Position numbers and translations under genes: made by a program
Assembly (NCBI RefSeq): GCF_000430745.1
Contig: NZ_AUMP01000021.1
Location: 48,776 to 112,775 of the forward strand
Source: Fictibacillus gelatini DSM 15865
Lineage (GTDB): Bacteria; Bacillota; Bacilli; Bacillales; Fictibacillaceae
DNA: 64,000 bases
Direction of reading: 5' to 3'
Shown here: positions 17,155 through 24,657 of the stretch, one piece after another
How positions within the stretch are numbered: position 1 is the stretch's first letter
Layout: every line of letters starts with the position of its first letter
Notes under the pieces: generated by a model
Told to the model about the DNA's origin: nothing
What the model saw: only the letters and a program-made list of their open reading frames with translations
The model's database searches: none

Positions 17155-18672
17155 TTGGAGTGGATTTTTTTTCTATACCTGTTAAATACGTTCTTTATCT
17201 TATTCATAGCAATTTGGGAAGTTCGTCGGCCAGCCAAAGCTTTGAATTGGATAGTAATCGTCCTTGTTTTGCCTGTCATTGGTTTCTTACTATATCTTAG
17301 CATATCAAATCCCAAGCTTATTCATCGTAAAAGATTGACCTCTTCTCATAATGAGTCTGATAAGTTACCTGATACATATAGTGATTCAGCATCGATAATC
17401 GCCGATGCTTTAAGGTATTTTACTGTAGGCGGGCTTCGAGTCGGCAAAGTCCAAGTACTAAACAATGGAATAGCAAAATATGAACAACTTATCGAATCCC
17501 TACAAAAAGCCCAAAAAACCATTGATCTGGAATATTTCATCTATCGGAACGACCAAATTGGTAATCGCATCACAGAACTGCTGATCGAAAAAGCAGTAAA
17601 TGGAGTGCGGGTTCGTTTTATTAGAGATGGTTGGGGGAGTAAAAAATTTCCGCGTCAAAAAATTCTTCAGATGGTGGAAGCAGGGATAGAATGTCGGACA
17701 ATATTTCCTTTAAGTTTTCCCTGGATTTTGTCCAATTGGAATTATCGGGATCATTGTAAGATTGTGACGATTGACAGAAAGGAATCCTTTACTGGCGGTA
17801 TGAACGTTGGGTATGAATATACAGGATTAAAGCCAGACGTAGGATTTTGGAGGGACACTCATTTGCAAATTATAGGGGAAGCAACAGGCGACTTGCAGAC
17901 TATCTTCGACGTTCATTGGAATATCGCTGTACCAGAACGGATAAAGTCAAAAACAAAATCTGAGGCAACGAAAAAGGCCACTAAAATCCCAAAATATAAA
18001 TCAAAGGAAATCAATCCAACCGGCAGCATAGATCTTTCAAGATGGTCTGCCGAATTAGGATCTGAGTTATGGCCTATAGAAGGTAAAACAGACAATACCC
18101 AAACAAAGACAGGAGAATTGCAAAAAGCGTACATCCATACGTTGGAAGGAAACCCTGGAATTCCTACCCCAGTTATTCGTCAAGCTTACTTTATATGTAT
18201 AACACAGGCGACCAAAACTATTGATATAACAACACCCTACTTTGTACCAGAAACAGATATTATCATGGCATTAAAGACAGCTGTGGCTCGTGGTGTGCAC
18301 GTAAGATTGCTGGTTCCTCGCCACATTGATCAAAAAAGCGTGGGCTATGCAAGTCGTACCTATTACGGGGAACTTATAGAAGCTGGGGTCCAAATCTACC
18401 AGTACAATAAAGGAATGTTACATGCGAAACTGATGATCATTGATGAGGAAATTGCAGAAGTAGGCGCAGCAAACTATGATATGAGAAGTTTTCGCCTGAA
18501 TTATGAGGTGTGTCAAGTCGTGTACAGTGCTGATGTGGCAAGGGAACTCACAGAGCAGTTCGAGAGGGATCTTACTGATTCTGTACCATTAAGAATTGAA
18601 GACTTGTTGCAACGATCCCTGACCGAGCGCATTGTTGAACAAGGTGCTCGTCTGCTTTCTCCATTATTATAA
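17155..18672 (+). CDS. cls: Cardiolipin synthase, phospholipase D family
   Basis: This 505-residue protein starts at TTG behind AAGGAGGAA. Two N-terminal membrane helices (residues about 3-21 and 32-51) are followed by two HKD catalytic motifs: HCKIVTIDRKES at residue 200 and HAKLMIIDEEIAEVG at residue 423. It joins two phosphatidylglycerol molecules into cardiolipin and glycerol at the membrane. The chromosome will have its own Cls, so this passenger copy should alter membrane lipid content. A cls gene is also reported on Tn1546-like elements of heat-resistant Bacillus strains. Insert-like residues 260-300 are rich in K, T and S. Confidence 0.92.
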   Translation: MEWIFFLYLLNTFFILFIAIWEVRRPAKALNWIVIVLVLPVIGFLLYLSISNPKLIHRKRLTSSHNESDKLPDTYSDSASIIADALRYFTVGGLRVGKVQVLNNGIAKYEQLIESLQKAQKTIDLEYFIYRNDQIGNRITELLIEKAVNGVRVRFIRDGWGSKKFPRQKILQMVEAGIECRTIFPLSFPWILSNWNYRDHCKIVTIDRKESFTGGMNVGYEYTGLKPDVGFWRDTHLQIIGEATGDLQTIFDVHWNIAVPERIKSKTKSEATKKATKIPKYKSKEINPTGSIDLSRWSAELGSELWPIEGKTDNTQTKTGELQKAYIHTLEGNPGIPTPVIRQAYFICITQATKTIDITTPYFVPETDIIMALKTAVARGVHVRLLVPRHIDQKSVGYASRTYYGELIEAGVQIYQYNKGMLHAKLMIIDEEIAEVGAANYDMRSFRLNYEVCQVVYSADVARELTEQFERDLTDSVPLRIEDLLQRSLTERIVEQGARLLSPLL

Positions 18673-18760
18673 GTTGATGTATCCTGTTTTTATTGTTCTA
18701 TCTTAAATCTAGATTTAACTTTGTTTTTAATATATTTCTGACTTATTTGAAAAAAAGTCG

Positions 18761-18800
18761 AAAACCCGTGTATTATAAGAACTTCCAACATGGGTTTTTT
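18761..18800 (+). terminator. Terminator of cls
   Basis: AAAACCCGTGT pairs with ACATGGGTTTT around a 16-base loop, followed by a T-run. Confidence 0.7.
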
Positions 18801-18905
18801 CTTATTTACGATGGAAATTCATTACTAAAAAACGGTAATACTAAAAAGGCAGCTCAAAGAGTTTGAATTCAAAAATATCTGTTACCTTTTCATTTAAATA
18901 TAGAG

Positions 18906-19484
18906 GTGATATCAATAGATAATATATTTGAAAATCTTAAGGAAATACGTTTATTAGAAGATAAGCTCTATCATTTAGAATTAAATGGTTGGCTAAAAAA
19001 TGAGTTTTTAACTTGGGAATGGTGGATACTAGTCGTTTTTTTAGTTGTGCCTTGGGTTATATGGGCTAAACTTGTTAAACGAGACATTATTTTAGAAATT
19101 TTGTTATTTGGTACCATAATTATCTTGACAACAGCCTTATTAGATGTAGTTGGTGCACAATACAGTTTTTGGGATTACCCCATTGCATTCCTACCTTTTA
19201 TTCCTAGGGCCTTTCCTTTTGATTTTTCAATGGTACCTGTAGCTTACATGTTGTTATATCAATATTTTAGAACATGGAAATCTTTTATTTTAGCCCAGAT
19301 CATTATGGCACTAACATATGCCTATATAGGTGAACCCTTTTGCGAGTGGGTCAAACTTGTTAATTATTTAGAGTGGAGATACAGATATTCATTCATATAT
19401 TACATCATTGTTGGAATTGTAACTCGAGCTTTAATACTAAAACTAGCCTCTTTATCTAAACCTCAAGATCTTACAACTAAGTAA
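18906..19484 (+). CDS. CBO0543-family membrane protein
   Basis: This protein of about 190 residues has five or so hydrophobic helices (WWILVVFLVVPWVIWAKLV, ILEILLFGTIIILTTALLDVVG, FSMVPVAYMLLYQYF, FILAQIIMALTYAYIGEPFCEW, YYIIVGIVTRALIL). It fits the CBO0543 family found in spore formers, whose function is unknown. The start is uncertain: GTG 18906 is the first codon available but overlaps the only ribosome site (AGAGGTGAT), so a non-standard start (ATA 18915) or a start further in is possible. It precedes the DUF421 gene by 23 bp and is probably co-transcribed with it. Confidence 0.75.
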   Translation: MISIDNIFENLKEIRLLEDKLYHLELNGWLKNEFLTWEWWILVVFLVVPWVIWAKLVKRDIILEILLFGTIIILTTALLDVVGAQYSFWDYPIAFLPFIPRAFPFDFSMVPVAYMLLYQYFRTWKSFILAQIIMALTYAYIGEPFCEWVKLVNYLEWRYRYSFIYYIIVGIVTRALILKLASLSKPQDLTTK

Positions 19485-19507
19485 AATTTAAATTGGAGGA
19501 AAAAACT

Positions 19508-20191
19508 TTGGAAGAAGTTAATATTGGTTTACTGACGATCAAAGTCATCGTTGGTTTTGCAACTTTATTTTTTATCATTATCATAACAGGCAGAACATCC
19601 ATCTATCAGTTAACCCCGTTTCACTTAGTTTTTGTGTTAGTACTTGGAGATTTTTTAGGAAATACCATTTATGAAGATAAGGTAGGGATTTTTCATTTTT
19701 TATATGCCATCGGATTGTGGACGTTTCTTATGTTGGGAATAGAGTTTATGACTCTAAAAAATAAATCGACACGTTCTCTCTTATTAGGCAATCCTAACAT
19801 CATCATTCGAGATGGTGTTATGGACAGAAAGTTACTTACAAAGAACAAATTGGATGTAAATCAAGTATTGAGTATACTCCGTCAAAATAATGTCTTTTCA
19901 GTTCGCGAAGTCAAATACGGTATATTGGAAGCTAATGGGCAAATAAGTTTATTATTAAAATCCAAGTATCAAAAACCAGACAAGCAAGATCTCAATCTTC
20001 CAGAAAGTCCAGTAGACCTCCCAACATCGTTAATTATAGATGGGTAAATTTTATGGGATAATTTACATGAACTCGGATTTGATCAACAGTGGTTAGATAA
20101 CCAATTAACTACCAATGGATATGATAATGTAAAGCGTATACTTTACGCAGATTGGCGAGAGAGTGAAGGCATACATGTAAGTCCTAAATAA
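19508..20191 (+). pseudogene. YetF-like DUF421 membrane protein gene with an internal stop codon
   Basis: Read from TTG 19508 behind GGAGGA. Residues 1-80 hold three membrane helices (FATLFFIIIITGR, TPFHLVFVLVLGDFLGN, LYAIGLWTFLMLGIEF), followed by the DUF421 soluble part (NPNIIIRDGVMDRKLL, YGILEANGQISLLLKS). The frame stops at TAA 20045 just after LIIDG. The same frame then continues ILWDNLHELGFDQQWLDNQL to TAA 20189, which is the expected C-terminal DUF421 segment. One base change (probably AAA to TAA) has therefore cut the protein to 179 residues. Whether the short form works is unknown. Confidence 0.85.
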
Positions 20192-20332
20192 AATTTGTTA
20201 GGATAAGAGCACATCAATTTTCTTGGTGAATATAAACTTTAGTCTTCAACAATCAGGCGCTTTAATGAAGTAACTAAAGCCTAATTTTTCACTTATAACA
20301 CCGAGAAATTAGACTTTTTATATTTTGATTTC

Positions 20333-20370
20333 CTTAACGTTGTAAATCCGCATTTTCCTGACGCTACCCC
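20333..20370 (-). repeat. Right terminal inverted repeat (38 bp)
   Basis: It is the mirror copy of the left end, differing at one base (AACGTTAAG here, AACGCTAAG on the left). Confidence 0.95.
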
Positions 20371-20375
20371 ATAAT
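20371..20375. repeat. Target site duplication, right copy (ATAAT)
   Basis: It is identical to 12239-12243 and directly outside the right terminal repeat. Confidence 0.92.
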
Positions 20376-20651
20376 TAACAAAAGGAAGAGAATCCGCAAT
20401 AAATTGTGCGGCTCACCTAAAGCGACCATGCCTACAATGACCGTTCCGATTGCGCCAATTCCAGTCCAAATGGCATACGCCGTTCCGATTGGCAATGATT
20501 TTAACGATTGAGATAAAAAATAAAAGCTGATGATCATACCGACAATCGTAATGAGGCTCGGCATAAGACGTGTAAAACCGTGCGTATATTTCAAACTTAC
20601 TGCCCAGACACATTCAAAAATTCCGGCAATAATTAAGAATACCCAGGCCAT
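20371..20651 (-). pseudogene. sugE: 5' fragment of sugE-type SMR exporter, interrupted by the transposon
   Basis: From ATG 20651, behind AAGGAGGT, the frame encodes [29 protein letters not shown]..., [19 protein letters not shown] and [15 protein letters not shown], then runs into the transposon end. The SMR-defining membrane Glu ([14 protein letters not shown]) and the WTGIGAxGTV motif identify the SugE/Gdx group, which exports guanidinium and some quaternary ammonium compounds. The fourth membrane helix is lost, so the product is almost certainly inactive. The missing end is at 12199-12243. Confidence 0.92.
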
Positions 20652-20724
20652 TATAAACCTCCTTCTAGCTTTCTCATCCTTTAGTATTCTTCTTTCCCGA
20701 TATTTAAATGCCTTCATTTAGAAG

Positions 20725-20754
20725 CAAAAAACAAGTGACTCCATTGTCACCTGT
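20725..20754 (-). terminator. Terminator of the alpha/beta hydrolase gene
   Basis: On the minus strand ACAGGTGAC pairs with GTCACTTGT, followed by T6. The stem overlaps the last codons of the gene. Confidence 0.72.
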
Positions 20755-21601
20755 TAACCGTTTTCCAAATCGATGCGAGTTTTTCTGCAATCATATGGGT
20801 TAATGATTTATTTTTTAAATAATAAAGATGGCTCATCGGGCTCCAGCTGGCAAGAAAACTGCCGCTATTTATTTCAATATCCTCCGAAACGGCCTGTTCA
20901 TACGCTATATTTAATGTTTTTAAAGGGAAGGCGACAACATCGTCTTTGTCATAACAGTTGATCCATTCTCCTTTTAAGTCCGAAAAATGGCCAGAAAGCC
21001 TCGGATCGGGAACAGCGATCGGACGGTCAAAACTGGCGTAGCGAAGACTCCAAAGTGCAAGAGGGCAGCCTAATGAAAAAAATGAAGTTAATGTTTCTCC
21101 CTTTTCTAAAGGAGTATCCTTTATAGTTTTGAGGACGGAAGATGAGATACGATCAGGAATAAATTGCAAATCATAAAAGTAATTGCTGGAAATAACCGCC
21201 CCTAAGCTATGAGCGATAACAATTAATGGAGCTTTCCCGCCCGCCCGCTCTGATAGCGAACGAAGGGTACGGGCGTATACTTCATGGACTTTATCGTAAT
21301 TCGGATTTTGCGAAAAAGCTGGCTGATAAGCAATCGCATCTCCGAAAAAGTCAATCACAAATCTTCTTAGTAAAGTAAAGTCTAATTTTCCGCCTTTTTG
21401 AACATGTTGCCAGAGCTCGATCTCCTTCTTTTGAAAAACACTTCCCCAAAACATCGGCTCGATCACTAATTGAGATGGTGTATTGACTTTATTCTCAAAT
21501 GATTGAGTTAAGGCTGCAATGAAATCATCGGCAAATGATTCATCCTGGTTCCCGATTCCATGGACAATGACAATAGCAAGCTTTTGCGTCAACTTCTTCA
21601 C
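20747..21601 (-). CDS. Predicted alpha/beta hydrolase (lipase/esterase-like)
   Basis: This 284-residue protein has a first strand and oxyanion motif AIVIVHGIGNQDESFADDF and a nucleophile elbow LIVIAHSLGAVISSNYFY with the catalytic Ser of the A-H-S-L-G motif. Downstream CYDKDDVVAFPL and MSHLYYLKN segments could supply the Asp and His. It has no signal peptide, so it is cytoplasmic. It resembles the PGAP1/lecithin-acyltransferase-like hydrolases and the substrate is unknown. It lies 28 bp after the GntR gene on the same strand, so the two may share a transcript. Confidence 0.72.
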   Translation of the reverse strand: MKKLTQKLAIVIVHGIGNQDESFADDFIAALTQSFENKVNTPSQLVIEPMFWGSVFQKKEIELWQHVQKGGKLDFTLLRRFVIDFFGDAIAYQPAFSQNPNYDKVHEVYARTLRSLSERAGGKAPLIVIAHSLGAVISSNYFYDLQFIPDRISSSVLKTIKDTPLEKGETLTSFFSLGCPLALWSLRYASFDRPIAVPDPRLSGHFSDLKGEWINCYDKDDVVAFPLKTLNIAYEQAVSEDIEINSGSFLASWSPMSHLYYLKNKSLTHMIAEKLASIWKTVNR

Positions 21602-21629
21602 TCCCTAAGAAGATTTGTCTTACTATCAT

Positions 21630-22355
21630 TCAATAATTCCGTTCAATTACGAAGTTTACTAAGTCACCGCGATATATCGTTTTTGAGTATTCAATTGCCG
21701 TCCCATCTTCAAGATAAGCGTGTGTTTCAAGAGAAAAGCATGGTGAGCCGACGTCGATATTTAATTGATTTGAAATCGTCTGATCAGCAAGAATGAGGTC
21801 AAGATGTTCCACCGTTTTTTTTACTTTTAAATGAAAATGGCTTTCTAAAAATTTATATAATGATGTTTCACAAGCCTCTTTATTTAATCCCGGTGTTTTA
21901 TTCCATGGCAGGAAGGCGATTTCATATTGAAGAGGTTCTTCATTAACATAACGAATTCGCACAAGTTTATTAACGGGATCGTTTTCATTTATGTCAAAGG
22001 CTTCTGCGAGGAAAGGATCGGCCTGGATGACTTCAAGGCTTAACACTTTAATCGCAGGTTTTTTCCCTTGCATCGCCACTTGTTCAGAGAACTGTTCCAC
22101 GGTTGTTGTTAAGATTTGTTTTACTTTATTGTTCGAGACAAATGTTCCTTTTCCTTGTTTCCGATATACGTATCCTTCGACCGCCAATTGCTGAAGGGCT
22201 GTTCTCACCGTCGTACGGCTAACATTGTATTTCTTGCAAAACTCAGCTTCAGTAGGGAGCTGCGTATTTGGTTTATATTCACCTGATTTTATTAGCTGGA
22301 TGATGGACTCTTTTACTTTTAGATGAAGAGCATTTCCTTCCCTGGATATCTCCAT
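21630..22355 (-). CDS. GntR-family repressor with UTRA domain, probable regulator of the adjacent PTS operon
   Basis: This 241-residue protein has an N-terminal winged helix (IQLIKSGEYKPNTQLPTEAEFCKKYNVSRTTVRTALQQLAVEGYVYRKQGKGTFVSN, residues about 15-70) and a C-terminal UTRA sugar-sensing domain of the HutC type (NENDPVNKLVRIRYVNEEPLQYEIAFLPW). Such regulators bind phosphorylated sugars. It is divergent from the diacetylchitobiose/cellobiose PTS operon across a 289-bp gap that contains a perfect palindrome over that operon's -10 element, so it most likely represses the operon until the phosphosugar is present. Confidence 0.87.
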   Translation of the reverse strand: MEISREGNALHLKVKESIIQLIKSGEYKPNTQLPTEAEFCKKYNVSRTTVRTALQQLAVEGYVYRKQGKGTFVSNNKVKQILTTTVEQFSEQVAMQGKKPAIKVLSLEVIQADPFLAEAFDINENDPVNKLVRIRYVNEEPLQYEIAFLPWNKTPGLNKEACETSLYKFLESHFHLKVKKTVEHLDLILADQTISNQLNIDVGSPCFSLETHAYLEDGTAIEYSKTIYRGDLVNFVIERNY

Positions 22356-22462
22356 TACAAAAGCCTCCCATAATCTATCTGTATATAAGTGTTATAGCAT
22401 AAAGTGATAAATTGAACCATCTTTTGGGTGAGAAAATTCATCATAACAAATAAAAATTTGTA

Positions 22463-22491
22463 TTGCATTTATTGTGATTTGTAATTACAAT
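22463..22491 (+). promoter_or_regulatory. Sigma-A promoter of the PTS operon with operator palindrome
   Basis: TTGCAT and TACAAT are separated by exactly 17 bases. The 12-bp perfect palindrome TTGTAATTACAA (22479-22490) covers the -10 region, which is a natural site for the divergent GntR-family repressor. Confidence 0.72.
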
Positions 22492-22504
22492 ATGTATTAA
22501 GAAA

Positions 22505-22519
22505 GGAAATCGCTTTCAT
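22505..22519 (-). promoter_or_regulatory. Candidate cre site (CcpA binding) for the PTS operon
   Basis: On the minus strand ATGAAAGCGATTTCC fits the cre consensus at 14 of 15 positions. It lies just downstream of the predicted transcription start, where CcpA would block elongation, so the operon should be under carbon catabolite repression. Confidence 0.6.
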
Positions 22520-22644
22520 TTCATGAGGAGGTGTATTTCTGACAGGTAGGAAATACTAAAAAGACGACACTACAACTCCGGCTTTTAAATTCTGAAAATT
22601 CTCAATTTAAACAAACATCACTAAAATTATGGAGGGCTTTTAAC

Positions 22645-22950
22645 ATGAATATTTTATTGTGTTGTTCAGCAGGAATGTCAACAAGCTTATTGGTAACAAA
22701 AATGGAGAAAGCAGCAAAAGAAAAGGGTGTAGATGCCACGATCTGGGCGGTTTCTTCTACGGAAGTTCATGAGGAATTGAAAAAAGCGGATGTTTTGCTT
22801 CTTGGACCACAAGTCCGTTACATGTTAAGTGACATGGAAAAAGCGACGAAAGAGGTCGGAATTCCTGTTGCAGTCATTGATTCGATGGCATATGGCTTGT
22901 GCAAAGGGGAAGATGTTCTGGGGCAAGCACTGAACCTGATGAAGAGGTGA
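22645..22950 (+). CDS. chbB: PTS enzyme IIB, cellobiose/diacetylchitobiose type
   Basis: This 101-residue cytoplasmic protein begins [20 protein letters not shown]. The C-C-S-A-G-M-S-T loop holds the cysteine that takes phosphate from IIA and passes it to the incoming disaccharide. It is a single-domain IIB of the Lac/cellobiose family. It starts the operon behind GGAGGG, 8 bp before the IIC gene. The gene order IIB-IIC-IIA-hydrolase-ChbG is that of the E. coli chb operon, so chitobiose is a likely substrate, although cellobiose cannot be excluded. Confidence 0.88.
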   Translation: MNILLCCSAGMSTSLLVTKMEKAAKEKGVDATIWAVSSTEVHEELKKADVLLLGPQVRYMLSDMEKATKEVGIPVAVIDSMAYGLCKGEDVLGQALNLMKR

Positions 22951-22958
22951 TTTAGAAA

Positions 22959-24296
22959 ATGATGAATTTTATTGAACGGAAAATCATGCCGGCTGCTGCG
23001 AAAATTGGAAATCAACGTCATTTACTGGCCATTCGTGATGCGCTAATCGGTATGCTCGCCATTACAATGATCGGTTCGTTTGCCGTCCTTATTAATAACC
23101 TGGGCGGCGCTATTCCCGGGTATGACAAACTGATGATTAGCCTTTTCGGCAAAACGTATAAAACACTTGGCGGAGACATCTGGTGGGGAACATTTGCCTT
23201 TATGACCGTATTTCTTGTTGTCGGGATTGCTTATAAATTAGCAAAATCTTACGGGGATGATGGATTTGAGGCAATGCTTGTCGCTCTTGCTTCGTATTTT
23301 GTTTTAGTGCCTCAAACGGCGAAAATTGAAGGGGTAAAAGACGGGGTATGGGGATTGCTCGGTGTTTCGTATACGAATTCAACCGCTTTATTTACCGGAA
23401 TCGTTGTTTCAATTATTGCAACAGAAATATTTGTCCGTCTGGCAAAAGTAAAGTATTTAGTCATTCGCTTGCCAGAAGGCGTACCTCCGGCAGTTTCGCG
23501 TTCATTTGCCCGCTTGTTTCCGGGGATGATTACCATTTTTCTTATCGGGCTTATTGGATTGCTTTTCCGTCATGCAACAGGCGGTGAATATTTTAACGAC
23601 TGGCTCAATAAAGTATTGGTTACTCCGTTGACAGGCGCAGCCGATTCATTAGGATTTGCCGTATTAATTACAACAATCATCCAATTTTTCTGGGCATTAG
23701 GATTACATGGAAGCAATATCGTTGCCGGTATAACCGGACCGCTCTTAACGAATTTAGGAAATGCCAACATCGACCTTTTTGCAAAAGGGGTTACTGACTT
23801 AGATCAATATCATATTTTAGCAGGCCCGTTTTTGGATGTTTATGTCAACCTTGGAGGGTCTGGAGCAACCATCGGCCTTTTAATTGGCTTATTAATTGCC
23901 TCGAAAAAGCGAAAGCAAATGGTAGCGCTCGGCATGCCGCCGGCTCTATTCCAAATCAATGAACCAGTCATATTCGGGATGCCGATCGTATTAAATCCGA
24001 TTTGGATCATTCCTTTCGTTATTACTCCTGCCATTATGACAGTAACGGCCTATTTAGCTACAGCCTGGGGATGGGTCTACCCGGTTGTCGCCAATGTTCC
24101 ATGGGTAACACCTCCGATTATCGGCGGTTATCTGGCTACAGGAGGACACATTTCCGGTGCCATTATGGCAGCAGTGAACTTTGCGATTTGTATTGTAGCA
24201 TATTTCCCATTTGTCATGATTCAGGAGCGTATGGACCAAAAGAAATTAAATGAAGTGTTAAAAGAGCAACAGGAGAATACAGTAAATATTTCATAA
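22959..24296 (+). CDS. chbC: PTS enzyme IIC, cellobiose/diacetylchitobiose type
   Basis: This 445-residue membrane permease of the Lac/cellobiose IIC family has about ten membrane helices. It starts MMNFIERKIMPAAAKIGNQRHLLAIRDALIGMLAITMIGSFAVL and carries the substrate-loop motif MPPALFQINEPVIFGMPIVLNP, in which NEP and the preceding residues contact the sugar. It carries the disaccharide across the membrane for phosphorylation by IIB. An ATG three bases further on is an equally possible start. It lies 8 bp after IIB. Confidence 0.9.
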   Translation: MMNFIERKIMPAAAKIGNQRHLLAIRDALIGMLAITMIGSFAVLINNLGGAIPGYDKLMISLFGKTYKTLGGDIWWGTFAFMTVFLVVGIAYKLAKSYGDDGFEAMLVALASYFVLVPQTAKIEGVKDGVWGLLGVSYTNSTALFTGIVVSIIATEIFVRLAKVKYLVIRLPEGVPPAVSRSFARLFPGMITIFLIGLIGLLFRHATGGEYFNDWLNKVLVTPLTGAADSLGFAVLITTIIQFFWALGLHGSNIVAGITGPLLTNLGNANIDLFAKGVTDLDQYHILAGPFLDVYVNLGGSGATIGLLIGLLIASKKRKQMVALGMPPALFQINEPVIFGMPIVLNPIWIIPFVITPAIMTVTAYLATAWGWVYPVVANVPWVTPPIIGGYLATGGHISGAIMAAVNFAICIVAYFPFVMIQERMDQKKLNEVLKEQQENTVNIS

Positions 24297-24309
24297 AGGT
24301 GTGACAGCA

Positions 24310-24657
24310 ATGACGAAAGAAGAATTATATGAAATCTCTTTTCAACTCGTGCTCCATAGCGGGAATGCAAGAAGCTATGCAATGGAAGCGATGCGAAAAG
24401 CAAGGAATAAAGAATTTGAACTAGCCAAAAGCAAAATTAAAGAATCAGAAGAAGCACTTTTACAGGCGCATAAAATGCAAACAAAGTTGATTCAAAGTGA
24501 AGCAGCAGGAGACAAATATGACATCCCGATTATACTGGTTCACGCCCAGGATCATTTAATGACTGCAATAACGTTAAAAGACATGGCTGTTGAAATCATT
24601 GAATTGCGTCAGGAAATAGCTGTTCTACCTGGTGTCAAAGAGGAGACATTGAAATGA
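24310..24657 (+). CDS. chbA: PTS enzyme IIA, cellobiose/diacetylchitobiose type
   Basis: This 115-residue helical-bundle protein is read from ATG 24310 behind AAAGGTG; a GTG at 24301 lies within the ribosome site. The motif IILVHAQDHLMTAITL contains the phosphorylated histidine (VHAQDHLM). It receives phosphate from HPr and passes it to IIB. The next gene starts inside its last codons (ATG overlapping TGA), showing coupling with the phospho-glycosidase. Confidence 0.9.
   Translation: MTKEELYEISFQLVLHSGNARSYAMEAMRKARNKEFELAKSKIKESEEALLQAHKMQTKLIQSEAAGDKYDIPIILVHAQDHLMTAITLKDMAVEIIELRQEIAVLPGVKEETLK

Larger units (their letters stand above)
12244..20370. mobile_element. Tn1546-like Tn3-family transposon, 8127 bp, complete
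   Basis: Both ends carry a 38-bp inverted repeat beginning GGGGTAGCGTCAGGAAAATG, with one mismatch between the two copies, and the element is bounded by an ATAAT duplication. Inside are a 988-residue transposase and a divergent 191-residue serine resolvase, the sizes known for Tn1546, then passenger genes: an unknown 154-residue protein, an IS630 remnant, cardiolipin synthase, a CBO0543 protein and a broken DUF421 gene. There are no van genes. The insertion split the sugE gene. The passengers resemble those reported on Tn1546-like spore heat-resistance elements of bacilli, but the spoVA2mob-type operon itself is not inside. Confidence 0.95.

Noticed and set aside
208..20375. The idea that the spoVA-type operon is inside the Tn1546-like transposon
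   Set aside because: Both 38-bp ends and the matching ATAAT duplication are found at 12244 and 20370, and the broken sugE gene rejoins exactly, so the operon at 208-4283 lies outside.
20652..20746. A guanidine riboswitch before sugE
   Set aside because: I looked for the conserved guanidine-I core and the short guanidine-II and -III patterns. None is visible, and half of the gap is the terminator of the hydrolase gene.
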